Of a stretch of DNA of 64,000 bases, positions 54,369 to 63,828 are shown one piece after another (within the stretch, counting starts at the first letter, position 1; every line of letters begins with the position of its first letter). Location: NCBI RefSeq assembly GCF_041199995.1, contig NZ_CP165646.1, positions 2,170,001 through 2,234,000 of the forward strand, read 5' to 3'. The position numbers were made by a program, and so were the translations under genes. Source of the stretch: Leptotrichia sp. HSP-342 (lineage in GTDB: Bacteria > Fusobacteriota > Fusobacteriia > Fusobacteriales > Leptotrichiaceae). The notes under the pieces were generated by a model. The model was not told the DNA's origin, ran no database searches, and saw only the letters and a program-made list of their open reading frames with translations.

Positions 54369-55967
54369 TTATTTTGTGATATAAGCACTATAAAAGTCTA
54401 CAGAATCTCCAACTGAACGTAAAACAACACCTTTTAAGTTAGGATTTATTAAATATACCCCTACTTGATAGTAAAGTGCTGAATATGTAAAGTCGTCTGA
54501 TAGTAATTTTTCCGCTTTTTTCATCGCATCCATTCTAGTTTTATTATCTTGGTTAACTTTAGCCAAGTCAATTAATTTGTCATACTCAGGATTTGAATAT
54601 TTAGCAAAATTAAGATCTTTTGATTTTGAGTGGAAAATTTCAAGGTAAGTCATAGGATCTGCATAATCAGGTCCCCAACCATATCTTACTATATCAAATT
54701 CTCCAGCTTTTGCACGTGCAATTCTTTCTTTAGTAGTCAGAACTTCTACTTCTACATCAATTCCTAATTTTTCTTTCCATTGAGCTTGATAAAATTCTGC
54801 TTCTTTTTTACCAGTTCCCTTTTCGTCAACAGTTAATTTTAACTTAACTTGTGCAGGAGTAATATTTAATTCTTTTAATCCTTCATCAAACAACTGTTTT
54901 GGAGTAGTGTTTGAGAATTGTGCAAATAAATCTCCAGCTTCTTTTCTAAAGTCACCTTTTTCTCCAGCGTTTCCAAGTGCAACAACTCCTGAAGCAGGAA
55001 GTCCAACTCCGTTTAGAACACTGTCAACAAGCTGTTTTCTATCTATTGCAAGAGATAATGCCTGTCTAATTTTTATATTTTTTAACACAGGATTTGAACG
55101 ATTAAATCCAAAATAGTATACTCTTCCATCAGGAACTGTATGTAATTCTGGTTTTCCTTTGTAACTTTCCATCTTTTCTACAGAAATTCTTGTTAAATCT
55201 AACTCTTTATTTTCAAAGAAATTTGTAGCGGCATCAAGATCTGCTACAATTGTTGCTGTAAGAGTGTCTAATTTTATATTTTGAGCATTCCAGTAATTAG
55301 GATTTTTCTTCATAACAACTTTACTATTATGTTCCCATTCTTCCATTATAAATGGCCCATTATAAATTGATTTATCAGCTTCAGTTGCGTACGCTTCGCC
55401 ATTAGTGGCCAATGCTTTTTCATTAACTGGGAAGTAAACTGGCATAATTAATGTTTTTATAAAGAATGGTGCAGGTTTTGATAAAGTAAATTCAAGTGTA
55501 TAGTCGTCTTTTAATTTTACTCCAACTTGTCCAAAGTCTTTTATAGTTCCATTATTAAAGTTCTCTGCATTTTCAATGTAGAAAGTAAGTATTGAATATT
55601 CAGATCGAGTTTTAGGATCGATTCCTCTTTTGATTCCGTTAAAGTAGTCTTTTCCTGTAACAGGATCTCCGTTGCTCCATTTCATTCCTTGTCTGATTTT
55701 AAATGTCCATACTTTTCCGTCTTCTGATTTAGTCCAGCTTTCAGCTCCAGCAGGAACAACTTCATTTTTTTCATTTAGCCTTACAAGTGGCTCATAAGTC
55801 ATATTTGTAACCATAAATCCACTGATATCAGTTAAAACTTGGGGATCTAAAGATGTTGGTTCAGCTTCAATGTTAAATGCTGCTGATTTACCATCATTGC
55901 CAGATTTTCCACAAGAGATGATAAACATTGATATAAGTAAACAAAATACTAAAAAACTTTTTTTCAT
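54369..55967 (-). CDS. oppA: Oligopeptide-binding lipoprotein, paralogue 4
   Basis: 532 residues, family 5. Lipobox IISC, FNIEAEPTSLDPQVLTD, WTKSEDGKVWTFKIRQGMKW, GPFIMEEWEHNSKVVMKKNP and IDRKQLV. It is the copy closest to oppF and the most divergent of the four. RBS AAAGGA. Probably co-transcribed with oppBCDF. Confidence 0.92.
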   Translation of the reverse strand: MKKSFLVFCLLISMFIISCGKSGNDGKSAAFNIEAEPTSLDPQVLTDISGFMVTNMTYEPLVRLNEKNEVVPAGAESWTKSEDGKVWTFKIRQGMKWSNGDPVTGKDYFNGIKRGIDPKTRSEYSILTFYIENAENFNNGTIKDFGQVGVKLKDDYTLEFTLSKPAPFFIKTLIMPVYFPVNEKALATNGEAYATEADKSIYNGPFIMEEWEHNSKVVMKKNPNYWNAQNIKLDTLTATIVADLDAATNFFENKELDLTRISVEKMESYKGKPELHTVPDGRVYYFGFNRSNPVLKNIKIRQALSLAIDRKQLVDSVLNGVGLPASGVVALGNAGEKGDFRKEAGDLFAQFSNTTPKQLFDEGLKELNITPAQVKLKLTVDEKGTGKKEAEFYQAQWKEKLGIDVEVEVLTTKERIARAKAGEFDIVRYGWGPDYADPMTYLEIFHSKSKDLNFAKYSNPEYDKLIDLAKVNQDNKTRMDAMKKAEKLLSDDFTYSALYYQVGVYLINPNLKGVVLRSVGDSVDFYSAYITK

Positions 55968-56037
55968 AATTCTGATATTTCCTTTCTAAAATTTTGATTT
56001 TTTATAAATAAATTATTTTGAAACATTAAAATATTTT

Positions 56038-56988
56038 TTAAATAAGTCCTTTTTCCTTTAAGAAAGAAGTTTCCACAAAGTGTCCTGGCTTATATTCAGT
56101 TAATTCAGGAGTTTCAGGGATAATTCCTATTTCAGAAGCATCTCCCATTGGACTTCTTAAATATGATTCATCCATATCAATTTTTGATGTTTTCTTGAAA
56201 TCAGGATCTGCTATTGGTACAGCGGAAATAAGAGACTTTGTGTAGCTATGAACAGGGTCGCTGTAAACAACTTCTGGAGTTCCCAGTTCTACTACTTTTC
56301 CACGATACATAACTGCTACTCTGTCTGAAATATATTTTACCATTGACAAATCATGTGCGATAAATAGTAAAGTCAAATTTCTTTCTTTTTGCAAGTCCTT
56401 TAATAAATTTACAACTTGTGCCTGAATTGACACATCCAGAGCTGAAATTGGCTCATCACACACTAACACTTCTGGATCAACGGCTAATGCTCTTGCAATA
56501 CCGATTCTCTGTCTTTGCCCTCCAGAAAATTCATGTGGGAAACGGCTTGCATGCTCCCTATTTAGTCCAACAATTTCCAAAAGGCTGTAAACTTTTTCCA
56601 TTCTTTCCTGTTTTGAAGCTGCTAGTTTGTGAATATCAATCCCTTCAGCAATAATATCTCCAACAGTCATTCTTGGATTAAGGGAAGCCTGCGGATCTTG
56701 GAATATCATCTGAACTTTTTTTGTGAATTCTTTTCTTCCATAATCTTCTATAGGTTTTCCGTTAAATAAAATATCTCCATTTGTTTTTGTATAAAGTCTG
56801 CTGACAGTTCTTCCAAGTGTAGTCTTTCCAGAACCTGATTCTCCTACAAGACTTAGGATTTCACCTTTGTAAATGTCCATTGTAACATTTTCTACAGCCT
56901 TTAGTACTTGTCTTTTTTTCATTGGAAAATATTTTTTTAAATTTTTCATTTCTATTAATTTTTCTTTTTTGTTTTCATTAGACGACAT
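56038..56988 (-). CDS. oppF: Oligopeptide ABC transporter ATP-binding protein
   Basis: 316 residues. Walker A GESGSGKTT, FQDPQASLNPRM, signature FSGGQRQR, Walker B VLVCDEPISALD, LFIAHDLSMVKY, and the C-terminal oligopeptide-transporter extension (HSYTKSLISAVPIADP). Its ATG overlaps the oppD stop as TAATG. Confidence 0.95.
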   Translation of the reverse strand: MSSNENKKEKLIEMKNLKKYFPMKKRQVLKAVENVTMDIYKGEILSLVGESGSGKTTLGRTVSRLYTKTNGDILFNGKPIEDYGRKEFTKKVQMIFQDPQASLNPRMTVGDIIAEGIDIHKLAASKQERMEKVYSLLEIVGLNREHASRFPHEFSGGQRQRIGIARALAVDPEVLVCDEPISALDVSIQAQVVNLLKDLQKERNLTLLFIAHDLSMVKYISDRVAVMYRGKVVELGTPEVVYSDPVHSYTKSLISAVPIADPDFKKTSKIDMDESYLRSPMGDASEIGIIPETPELTEYKPGHFVETSFLKEKGLI

Positions 56989-58025
56989 TATTTCCCCTCC
57001 TCTTCTCTGTTATCTGTTTCCTGCTCAAAAGGAGATTTTACTTTTGGAGCACCATCGACATAAAGCCAAGATTTTACAAGGTGTCCATTTCCTAAATCAA
57101 TCATAGGAGGTTTTCTTTCGTAGTCAATTTTCATTGCGTATTCAGAACGTGCTGCAAATGGATCTCCTGCAGGCGGTTTTAATAAATCTGGCGGAGTCCC
57201 TGGAATAGAAGCCAGTTTCTCTCCAATTTTCATATCCAATCTTGGCAACGATTTTAAAAGTCCCCAAGTATAAGGATGCTTTGGATTTTTAAACAGTTCT
57301 CTTACAGGAGCTTCCTCTAATTTTTCCCCAGCATACATAACAACTACTCTGTCGGCAGTTTCAGCAACTACTCCTAAATCATGCGTTATAAGTATTACGG
57401 CAATGTTCAGTTCTTTTTTCAGTTCATTTATTAAATCTAGAATTTGTGCTTGTATTGTAACATCCAAAGCTGTTGTCGGCTCATCACAGATTAACAAGTC
57501 TGGTTCACATGAAAGAGCAATGGCTATAACTGCTCTTTGACGCATTCCTCCAGAAAATTCATGTGGATATTGATGAAATCTTTCTTCTGGTTTAGGAATT
57601 CCAACTTTTCTAAGCATTTCAACAGCTTGCTGTTTTGCCTCTTCCTTTGTTACATTCTTATGAATTAAAATCCCTTCCATAATCTGTTTTCCAACTTTAA
57701 TTGTTGGATTAAGCGATGTCATAGGGTCTTGAAAGATCATTCCAATTTTTCCGCCACGAAGTTCTCTCATTCTTTCTGGAGAAGCTTTTACCAAATCTTC
57801 CCCATCAAAAAGAATTTCTCCATTTTTTATTTCCCCTGGTGGCATTGGTATCAATCTCATAATCGTTTGCACAGTAACTGATTTCCCAGAACCAGACTCT
57901 CCAACGATTGCAAGCGTTTCTCCACGATCCACAGAAAAGTTAATACCTCTAAGAGCCTGAACTTCCCCAGCATACGTATTAAAAGAAACACTCAAGTCTT
58001 TTACTTCTAATAATTTTTTTCCCAT
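56988..58025 (-). CDS. oppD: Oligopeptide ABC transporter ATP-binding protein
   Basis: 345 residues. Walker A GESGSGKSV, FQDPMTSLNPTI, signature FSGGMRQR, Walker B LLICDEPTTALD, ILITHDLGVVAE, and the C-terminal extension PYTWGLLKSLPRLD. Pairs with OppF. It is separated from oppC by a 274-bp spacer containing a family C repeat. Confidence 0.95.
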   Translation of the reverse strand: MGKKLLEVKDLSVSFNTYAGEVQALRGINFSVDRGETLAIVGESGSGKSVTVQTIMRLIPMPPGEIKNGEILFDGEDLVKASPERMRELRGGKIGMIFQDPMTSLNPTIKVGKQIMEGILIHKNVTKEEAKQQAVEMLRKVGIPKPEERFHQYPHEFSGGMRQRAVIAIALSCEPDLLICDEPTTALDVTIQAQILDLINELKKELNIAVILITHDLGVVAETADRVVVMYAGEKLEEAPVRELFKNPKHPYTWGLLKSLPRLDMKIGEKLASIPGTPPDLLKPPAGDPFAARSEYAMKIDYERKPPMIDLGNGHLVKSWLYVDGAPKVKSPFEQETDNREEEGK

Positions 58026-58151
58026 TCTCTAATCCTCTCTGTATTAATATGGATTGTTATATATTTTAAAATATTAAAAAAACTTAGATAAAAGCCTTTT
58101 TGATTAATAAATAATTTTTCTTTATTGAATTTATTAATTTAATTTATTTAA

Positions 58152-58275
58152 GCAAGGGTATCAATCGCCATACCCTTGCATCCCGGCTTGTCTAAGCATT
58201 TTTTGAAAACAAAATTGAAACTCGCTACGTAAAACTTCGCTCAAACAGTCAATTTTATTTCCAAAAAATCACGAC
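58152..58275. repeat. Repeat family C copy inside the opp operon
   Basis: Stem GCAAGGGTA / TACCCTTGC (58152-58179), then TCTAAGCATTTTTTGAAAAC, a second stem and the loop AAACTCGCT...GCTCAAACA, ending AAAATCACGAC. The layout matches 44614-44730, but the stems carry compensatory differences. It interrupts the oppC-oppD junction without a clear terminator. Confidence 0.65.
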
Positions 58276-58299
58276 ATTTTTTATAAAATTTTTAAATTT

Positions 58300-59265
58300 T
58301 TAATCTCTTAGTTTTGGATTTAATGCATCATTTAAAGCATCTCCAACAATATTGAATGCCAGTGTAATTAATGAAATTACAACTGATGGAATGATAAATA
58401 AATATGGATATGAAGTCATATTTACGAAACCATCAAATACCAAGTTTCCGAGTGAAGCCTGTGGAATTGGTACTCCAAGCCCAATGAAACTTAAAAATGC
58501 TTCAGTAAAGATAATGTTTGGTATATCTGTTGTAAGTCTTATTATTATTACACTTAATGTATTTGGAATTAAGTGTTTTAGAGTTATCCATAAAAAGTTT
58601 CCACCAAGTGATTTTGAAGCTAATACAAACTCATTTTCCTTTATTTTTAGGACTTCTCCACGTACTAACAGTGAATAATTTAACCATCTTGTAAGAGACA
58701 TTGCGATAATTATTGTTTTTACACTATTTCCCATTACAACCATTAATAAAATTATATAAATCATTGATGGAATAATTAATAAGATTTCTACAATTCTAGT
58801 CATTATTGTGTCAATAATCCCACCAAAATATGCTGATACAGCCCCATAAATTGTTCCGAAAACAACACAGATTGCAGCTGTAATCAAGGATAATTCCATT
58901 GAAATTCTTATTCCTTGTGAAAGTCTTGCAAATAAATCACGTCCTAAATTATCAGTTCCTAAATAATGTCCTTTTGCAATCCCTTTCGCTGGGCTTAAAA
59001 ATTTAGCTGATAAATCTTGAGCTCTATAAGAATATTTTGTCAAACTTTGTCCAAATATTGCTAAAAACAAGAAAACAAGAGTTATTCCCAAAAATGACAA
59101 AGCTAATTTATTTTTCTTGAATCTTCTCCATCCATCCTGCCAGAATGTTAAACTTGGTTTGTAGATTACTTCGCTTTGATTGGTGTCAGGACCTACAATT
59201 TGAAAGTCTTCAGGTGTTGGGATATAATCATTTTCAGTTATAATTTTTTTTATATTTTCTGCCAC
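58300..59265 (-). CDS. oppC: Oligopeptide ABC transporter permease
   Basis: 321 residues with six membrane segments and a long cytoplasmic N-terminus. HYLGTDNLGRDLFARL is the OppC signature, and the coupling loop is KENEFVLASKSLGG. The start is GTG at 59265, overlapping the oppB stop (TAGTG). Forms the translocation channel with OppB. Confidence 0.94.
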   Translation of the reverse strand: MAENIKKIITENDYIPTPEDFQIVGPDTNQSEVIYKPSLTFWQDGWRRFKKNKLALSFLGITLVFLFLAIFGQSLTKYSYRAQDLSAKFLSPAKGIAKGHYLGTDNLGRDLFARLSQGIRISMELSLITAAICVVFGTIYGAVSAYFGGIIDTIMTRIVEILLIIPSMIYIILLMVVMGNSVKTIIIAMSLTRWLNYSLLVRGEVLKIKENEFVLASKSLGGNFLWITLKHLIPNTLSVIIIRLTTDIPNIIFTEAFLSFIGLGVPIPQASLGNLVFDGFVNMTSYPYLFIIPSVVISLITLAFNIVGDALNDALNPKLRD

Positions 59266-60245
59266 TATACCTCATCTCCTTTTCCAAGTTTAATTTTAGG
59301 ATCAACTAAAACATACACAATATCTACAAGTATCATCATAATGATTAGGAATATTGCATAAAATACCGTAACTCCAAGTACCATTGTATAATCCCTGTCA
59401 TTGATACTGTCAACGAAATATTTTCCTAATCCAGGAATTGAAAACATCTTTTCAATTACAAACGATCCTGTAAGAACTGCCGCAATTGTTGGACCCATTA
59501 TTGTAATAATTGGTAAAATTGCATTTCTTAAAGCATGTCTAAATACTATATTTTTGGGTTTTACTCCTTTTGCAATAGCCAGTCTTATATAATCCTGCCC
59601 CATTACTTCTATCATTTTATCTCTCAATAAACGTGCAATTAATGCCACTGTGTAAAGTCCAAGTGCAATAACTGGCAATATTTTTTTATCAAAAGTATCC
59701 CATCCAGAAAGATTTATCCAAAAAAAGTCAGGTAAAAAACCATTTCTGATTAAAGTTCCATTATGGATATCAACGACATATTTTTGCATAAGCCCTGCCA
59801 ATACAAAGCTCGGTACAGATATTCCAATTATTGCAACAATCATTGAAAGCCTATCTTGAAATTTTCCTCTTTTAAGAGCCGCTATAATTCCAAGCGGAAT
59901 TCCAAGAGCTAGTGCAAATATAATAGATCTTGCTCCTAAATCTGCAGATGTCAGAAAACTTTTGTTAATAACATCATTAACAGTTCTTCCACGAACTTTC
60001 ATGGATGCTCCCAAATCTCCTTTTGCTATGTTTTTTAGATATTCAACATATTGTTCCCCAAGTGGACGATCCAAATGGTATTTTGCCATTAGATTTTCCT
60101 TTACTTTAGGTGGTATCGCTTTTTCACTTTGAAATGGATCACCAGGTAACATATGTATCAGAAAAAATGTAATAGTAATAACTAGCCACAACGTTACAAG
60201 CCCCATTGCGATTCTTTTAATTAAAAACTTTAAAATATTTTTCAT
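59265..60245 (-). CDS. oppB: Oligopeptide ABC transporter permease
   Basis: 326 residues with six membrane segments. Signature segments HMLPGDPF, YHLDRPLGEQYVEYL, GDLGASMKVRGRTVNDVI and the coupling loop MGQDYIRLAIAKGVKPKNIV. First gene of the opp operon; ATG after AAAGGA. Confidence 0.95.
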   Translation of the reverse strand: MKNILKFLIKRIAMGLVTLWLVITITFFLIHMLPGDPFQSEKAIPPKVKENLMAKYHLDRPLGEQYVEYLKNIAKGDLGASMKVRGRTVNDVINKSFLTSADLGARSIIFALALGIPLGIIAALKRGKFQDRLSMIVAIIGISVPSFVLAGLMQKYVVDIHNGTLIRNGFLPDFFWINLSGWDTFDKKILPVIALGLYTVALIARLLRDKMIEVMGQDYIRLAIAKGVKPKNIVFRHALRNAILPIITIMGPTIAAVLTGSFVIEKMFSIPGLGKYFVDSINDRDYTMVLGVTVFYAIFLIIMMILVDIVYVLVDPKIKLGKGDEV

Positions 60246-60280
60246 ACTCGCTTCCTTTCGCTAAAATTTTATATATGTAT

Positions 60281-60310
60281 ATTATATCTTATATTTAGTC
60301 ATATTTGCAA
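60281..60310 (-). promoter_or_regulatory. Probable opp operon promoter
   Basis: On the minus strand TTGCAA (60310-60305), 18-base spacer, TATAAT (60286-60281), about 36 bases before the oppB ATG. Confidence 0.5.
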
Positions 60311-60423
60311 GCAAATTTATTTATAAAAATATTTTTTTACTATTAATTTTTTTTATGGATAAATAATGATTCTCTAAATACAATATATTTTACTGAATTT
60401 TAAGTAATAAAATACAAATAAAA

Positions 60424-60468
60424 ATAGTCTAAACTTATATTAAAATTAAATATAAAAATTTAGACTAT
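60424..60468 (-). terminator. Terminator of the secreted lysozyme-like gene
   Basis: ATAGTCTAAA and TTTAGACTAT pair perfectly across about 25 bases; T-rich sequence follows on the minus strand. Between it and the gene, 60540-60585 holds a weak hairpin (TTCGGA / TCCGAA). Confidence 0.55.
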
Positions 60469-60590
60469 CTATTTATTTATAATTTAATTCAAAAGATGTC
60501 TCTATTAGGTTATGTATAAAAACTTCTAAATTTCTCAGTTCGGAGTAATCCTGTGTTAAGTACTTTTGCTAAGCCATTTTCCGAATAAAA

Positions 60591-61448
60591 TTAATTTTTA
60601 TACGTATCACAACGATTTAACCATCCTGCTAGCCATTTTTTCTCATTTTTTTCAGGATCAGAATTTTTTACACGTCTTTCAAGAACAAATTTTGCAGAAT
60701 TGCTAAATTCTTCAAGAGCTGCTTTTCCACTTTCAGTTCCTTTCATATTTTCAAGGACTTGAAGAAGCCCCCATCCTTCTCCCTTATAAGTTTCTGTTCT
60801 TGTAGTTCCTTCTCCCTTGAAATTAACATAGTCAATTAAAGGATAAAGACCATTTGGAGATTTTGCAACACGATAAAATTGTTTTTTTACATTTTCTGGA
60901 TTATCAGCAATTTCAAGCATTTTTTCCAAAGAATTTTCAAGACGCTCAAAAATAAAAGAAACTTGAATATCCTTCGTATTATAAAGAAAATCTGTTAATT
61001 CTGCAATATCCTTATTTCGAGCATTTTTTAATCTAAAAAGCTCATCTCTGCTCTGCCACGGCGAATACTTATTTTCTTCCATAATTCTTGGTAGTTTCAC
61101 ATTATGAGCCTTGTAATAAGCTACAAGTGGCGGAAAACTTTCTTCAAATCTCCCTTTCTGCCCTTGTTTATACCAAATAAAATGCCCAATCCCAAGTGAT
61201 GGAAAATTCTCTCCAGTATTCCAGTACACAAGCTCATCTTTTTTCCCACCAGCCTCATTTTTAAAAATTTTCTCAGCTACAATATCTAGCTCTGCTTTTG
61301 AAATTGTAAGACCAGTTTTTTTGGATGTTTCTTCAGTATCAGGTTTTGAAGGTGTTTTAGTCATATTTTTGTTAGATAATCCAAATGAAATAATAGAAAA
61401 TGCCGTAATACTGGCTAGAATTAATAATTTATATTTATTTTTTTTCAT
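60591..61448 (-). CDS. Secreted or membrane-anchored protein, possible lysozyme-like hydrolase
   Basis: 285 residues. Residues 1-27 are a signal or anchor (LLILASITAFSIISFGLS), followed by a Thr/Pro-rich linker to about residue 45. The rest is soluble. The segment AEKIFKNEAGGKKDELVYWN then SLGIGHFIWYKQGQKGR has the look of a lysozyme-superfamily active region (Glu near the start of the domain, Gly-His-rich strand after it). I did not match it to a named family. Its product would act in the periplasm, perhaps on peptidoglycan. Monocistronic. Confidence 0.65.
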   Translation of the reverse strand: MKKNKYKLLILASITAFSIISFGLSNKNMTKTPSKPDTEETSKKTGLTISKAELDIVAEKIFKNEAGGKKDELVYWNTGENFPSLGIGHFIWYKQGQKGRFEESFPPLVAYYKAHNVKLPRIMEENKYSPWQSRDELFRLKNARNKDIAELTDFLYNTKDIQVSFIFERLENSLEKMLEIADNPENVKKQFYRVAKSPNGLYPLIDYVNFKGEGTTRTETYKGEGWGLLQVLENMKGTESGKAALEEFSNSAKFVLERRVKNSDPEKNEKKWLAGWLNRCDTYKN

Positions 61449-61660
61449 AAATCCGCTCCTTTTTTAGTAAAAATATTAAAATAATTTTATTACATTATAA
61501 CAATTTTTAACGATTTTTTACTTTTTTTTATCTTAGTTCAAATTCAAAAATAAAATTTTGTATTCCACAGAGACAGAGCAAAAAATATGAGAATAGTCAT
61601 AAAAAAATTAAATTTTTTTAATCATTCTACTTTATGATATTCCTTCAGAACTTTCTTCAT

Positions 61661-61836
61661 TAAACATTCTCCTTTTTATAAAAATTTTTAAGTTCTGTAA
61701 AGTTATCTTCTTAAAGCCATCTGTAAAGATTTTTTAATATTTTCTTATCACTCTTAGAAATTTCATCTATGGCTTTTACTAGATGAAACTTGTCATAAAT
61801 ATACATTAACTTGCAAATTCTAAGGTCTCCTAAAAG
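61661..61836 (-). pseudogene. Remnant of an ISL3-type transposase
   Basis: A minus-strand frame without start reads LLGDLRICKLMYIYDKFHLV, then KAIDEISKSDKKILKNLYRW. It meets a stop and continues in the same frame as EDNFTELKNFYKKENV. DKFHLVKAI is the characteristic segment of ISL3-family DDE transposases. Only about 55 codons remain, and no inverted repeats are visible. A decayed insertion. Confidence 0.5.
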
Positions 61837-61874
61837 CTATTTTTTTTAATAAATTGGTTATTTTTTAAATATAC

Positions 61875-61902
61875 TTGATTTTTTTAAATAATATGGTATA
61901 CT
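61875..61902 (+). promoter_or_regulatory. Promoter of the small secreted protein gene
   Basis: TTGATT (61875-61880), 16-base spacer, TATACT (61897-61902); start codon 47 bases downstream. Confidence 0.55.
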
Positions 61903-61948
61903 ATGATAGAAAACAGTATCATATAAAATGAAAAAGGAGCTGATTAGC

Positions 61949-62242
61949 ATGAAAAAATTAATTCTAGTAGGATTTTTAGCATTTGGAGCATTAGGATTCT
62001 CAAGATTTGTAAATGAATGTCAAGTTACTAGTAAAGCCAAAGGAAGAGCAACTTGTGAAAGTTTGGAATCTGGAAAAACTTTTCAATTTACAAGTGGTAA
62101 ATTATCTTCAATTTCAAAAGGATCTACTTACAAAATTTATTTTGAAGGAAATGGATACAAAGGTTTACGTCTAACTAAGGCTACTCTTGTTTCTTCTGAA
62201 GACGATTCTTCAGATTACGATGATTCTGAGGGAGATGACTAA
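61949..62242 (+). CDS. Small secreted protein with an acidic tail
   Basis: 97 residues from the ATG at 61949 (nine bases after AAGGAG). Signal peptide LILVGFLAFGALGFS with a probable cleavage near residue 18. The mature part holds two Cys (NECQVTSKAKGRATCESL) that may form a disulfide, short strand-rich repeats, and a C-terminus made almost wholly of Asp, Ser and Glu (SDYDDSEGDD). It has its own promoter and terminator. Function unknown; the tail could bind cations. Confidence 0.7.
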   Translation: MKKLILVGFLAFGALGFSRFVNECQVTSKAKGRATCESLESGKTFQFTSGKLSSISKGSTYKIYFEGNGYKGLRLTKATLVSSEDDSSDYDDSEGDD

Positions 62243-62270
62243 TTAATCATCTCTTTAATAGATTATAATA

Positions 62271-62307
62271 AAAAGACTCTAAGTTTTTTAAACCTAGAGT
62301 TTTTTTG
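62271..62307 (+). terminator. Bidirectional terminator
   Basis: ACTCTA / TAGAGT hairpin with A-rich 5' and T-rich 3' flanks. It ends the secreted-protein gene on the plus strand and lysS on the minus strand. Confidence 0.75.
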
Positions 62308-62323
62308 TTTAGCTTTATTTAAA

Positions 62324-63808
62324 TTATAATTCAATATCTTCTTTTCTTAAAGTTGGGAATAAAATAACATCTCTAATTGAAGCAGAGTTTGTCTGTAGCA
62401 TAACTAATCTGTCGATTCCTATTCCAAGCCCTCCTGCTGGTGGCATTCCATATTCTAAGGCACGGATATAGTCTAAATCCATTCCTTGTGCTTCATCATC
62501 TCCAGCTTCTTTCAATTTCACCTGTTCTTCAAATCTTTCCTTCTGATCTCTCGGATCATTTAATTCTGAATAAGCATTAGCAAATTCTCTTCCTGAAATA
62601 AATAATTCAAATCTGTCTACCCATTCAGTTTCACCTTTTTGATTTTTTGAAAGTGGAGAAATTTCTTTTGGATATTCTGTAATAAATGTCGGATTTAATA
62701 AAGTTCCCTCAACTTTTTCTTCAAATATCAAATTTAAAATTCCATATTTTGTATAAGTTCTGTCTTTTTCTAGTGGAATATTCATTTCCTTAGCTTTATT
62801 TATAGCATCTTCATCGCTGCTAACTGTATCAAAATCAAATCCAGTTGTTTCTTTTACAATGTCCTTCATTGTAACACGTCTCCAAGGCTTTGCCATATTA
62901 ATAGTCTTATCTTCATATTCAATTTCATATTTACCATGAAGCTCAAATGTTAAGCTTGAAATCAAATCTTCTGTCAAGTCCATCATATCATTAAAATCAG
63001 CATAAGCCTGGTATAGTTCCATCATCGTAAATTCTGGATTGTGTTTTATTGAAATTCCTTCATTTCTAAAACTTCTGTTTATTTCGAATACTTTTTCAAA
63101 TCCACCTACAAGTAGTCTTTTTAAGTACAATTCAGGTGCTATTCTCAAAAACAGCTCCATATCAAGTGCATTATGGTGTGTTACAAATGGTCTGGCTGTA
63201 GCTCCTCCAGCAACTGGATGCATCATTGGAGTTTCCACTTCTGTAAATCCATGTTTTTCAAGATAGCTTCTAAAAAATCTTATAATTTGGAATCTTTTTT
63301 TCATAGTATCCATAACTTCCCTGTTCATTACAAGATCCACATATCTTTGTCTGTAACGAGTTTCGATGTTAGTTAACCCATGAAATTTTTCTGGAAGCGG
63401 ACGTACATTTTTAGATAATACTTCAAAAGAATCTACTCTTAAAGTCAATTCTCCAGTATTAGTTCTAAAAAGTTTCCCTTCAAGTCCAATAAAATCTCCA
63501 AGTCCCATTTTTTTATAAATTTCGTACTGTTCTTCTCCAACTTCATCTTTTTTTACATAGTATTGAATTTTCCCAGTTGGATCCTGAATTTGTCCAAATC
63601 CATTTTTCCCCATTCTTCTAAAGGCAACGATTCTTCCAGCTGTTTTAAATACTTTATCACAAGTTTCATCGTATTGATTTATTTCTGCAATATCATTTAA
63701 TTTTTCATATTTTCGGCCATACGGTTCAATTCCTATTTCTTTCAGTTCTTCTACTTTTTTTAGTTTTTCTTTTATAATACCATTATCATTGTGGTTTTGA
63801 TTGCTCAT
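62324..63808 (-). CDS. lysS: Lysyl-tRNA synthetase, class II
   Basis: Charges tRNA-Lys. 494 residues, standard. An N-terminal OB-fold anticodon-binding domain (about residues 50-150, [20 protein letters not shown]) is followed by the class II core with motif 1 in [20 protein letters not shown], motif 2 [20 protein letters not shown] and motif 3 [16 protein letters not shown] follows AAAGGA. A further gene ends 20 bp upstream and is probably in the same transcript. Confidence 0.97.
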   Translation of the reverse strand: MSNQNHNDNGIIKEKLKKVEELKEIGIEPYGRKYEKLNDIAEINQYDETCDKVFKTAGRIVAFRRMGKNGFGQIQDPTGKIQYYVKKDEVGEEQYEIYKKMGLGDFIGLEGKLFRTNTGELTLRVDSFEVLSKNVRPLPEKFHGLTNIETRYRQRYVDLVMNREVMDTMKKRFQIIRFFRSYLEKHGFTEVETPMMHPVAGGATARPFVTHHNALDMELFLRIAPELYLKRLLVGGFEKVFEINRSFRNEGISIKHNPEFTMMELYQAYADFNDMMDLTEDLISSLTFELHGKYEIEYEDKTINMAKPWRRVTMKDIVKETTGFDFDTVSSDEDAINKAKEMNIPLEKDRTYTKYGILNLIFEEKVEGTLLNPTFITEYPKEISPLSKNQKGETEWVDRFELFISGREFANAYSELNDPRDQKERFEEQVKLKEAGDDEAQGMDLDYIRALEYGMPPAGGLGIGIDRLVMLQTNSASIRDVILFPTLRKEDIEL

Positions 63809-63828
63809 CTATTTTTCCTTTCTGCTTT

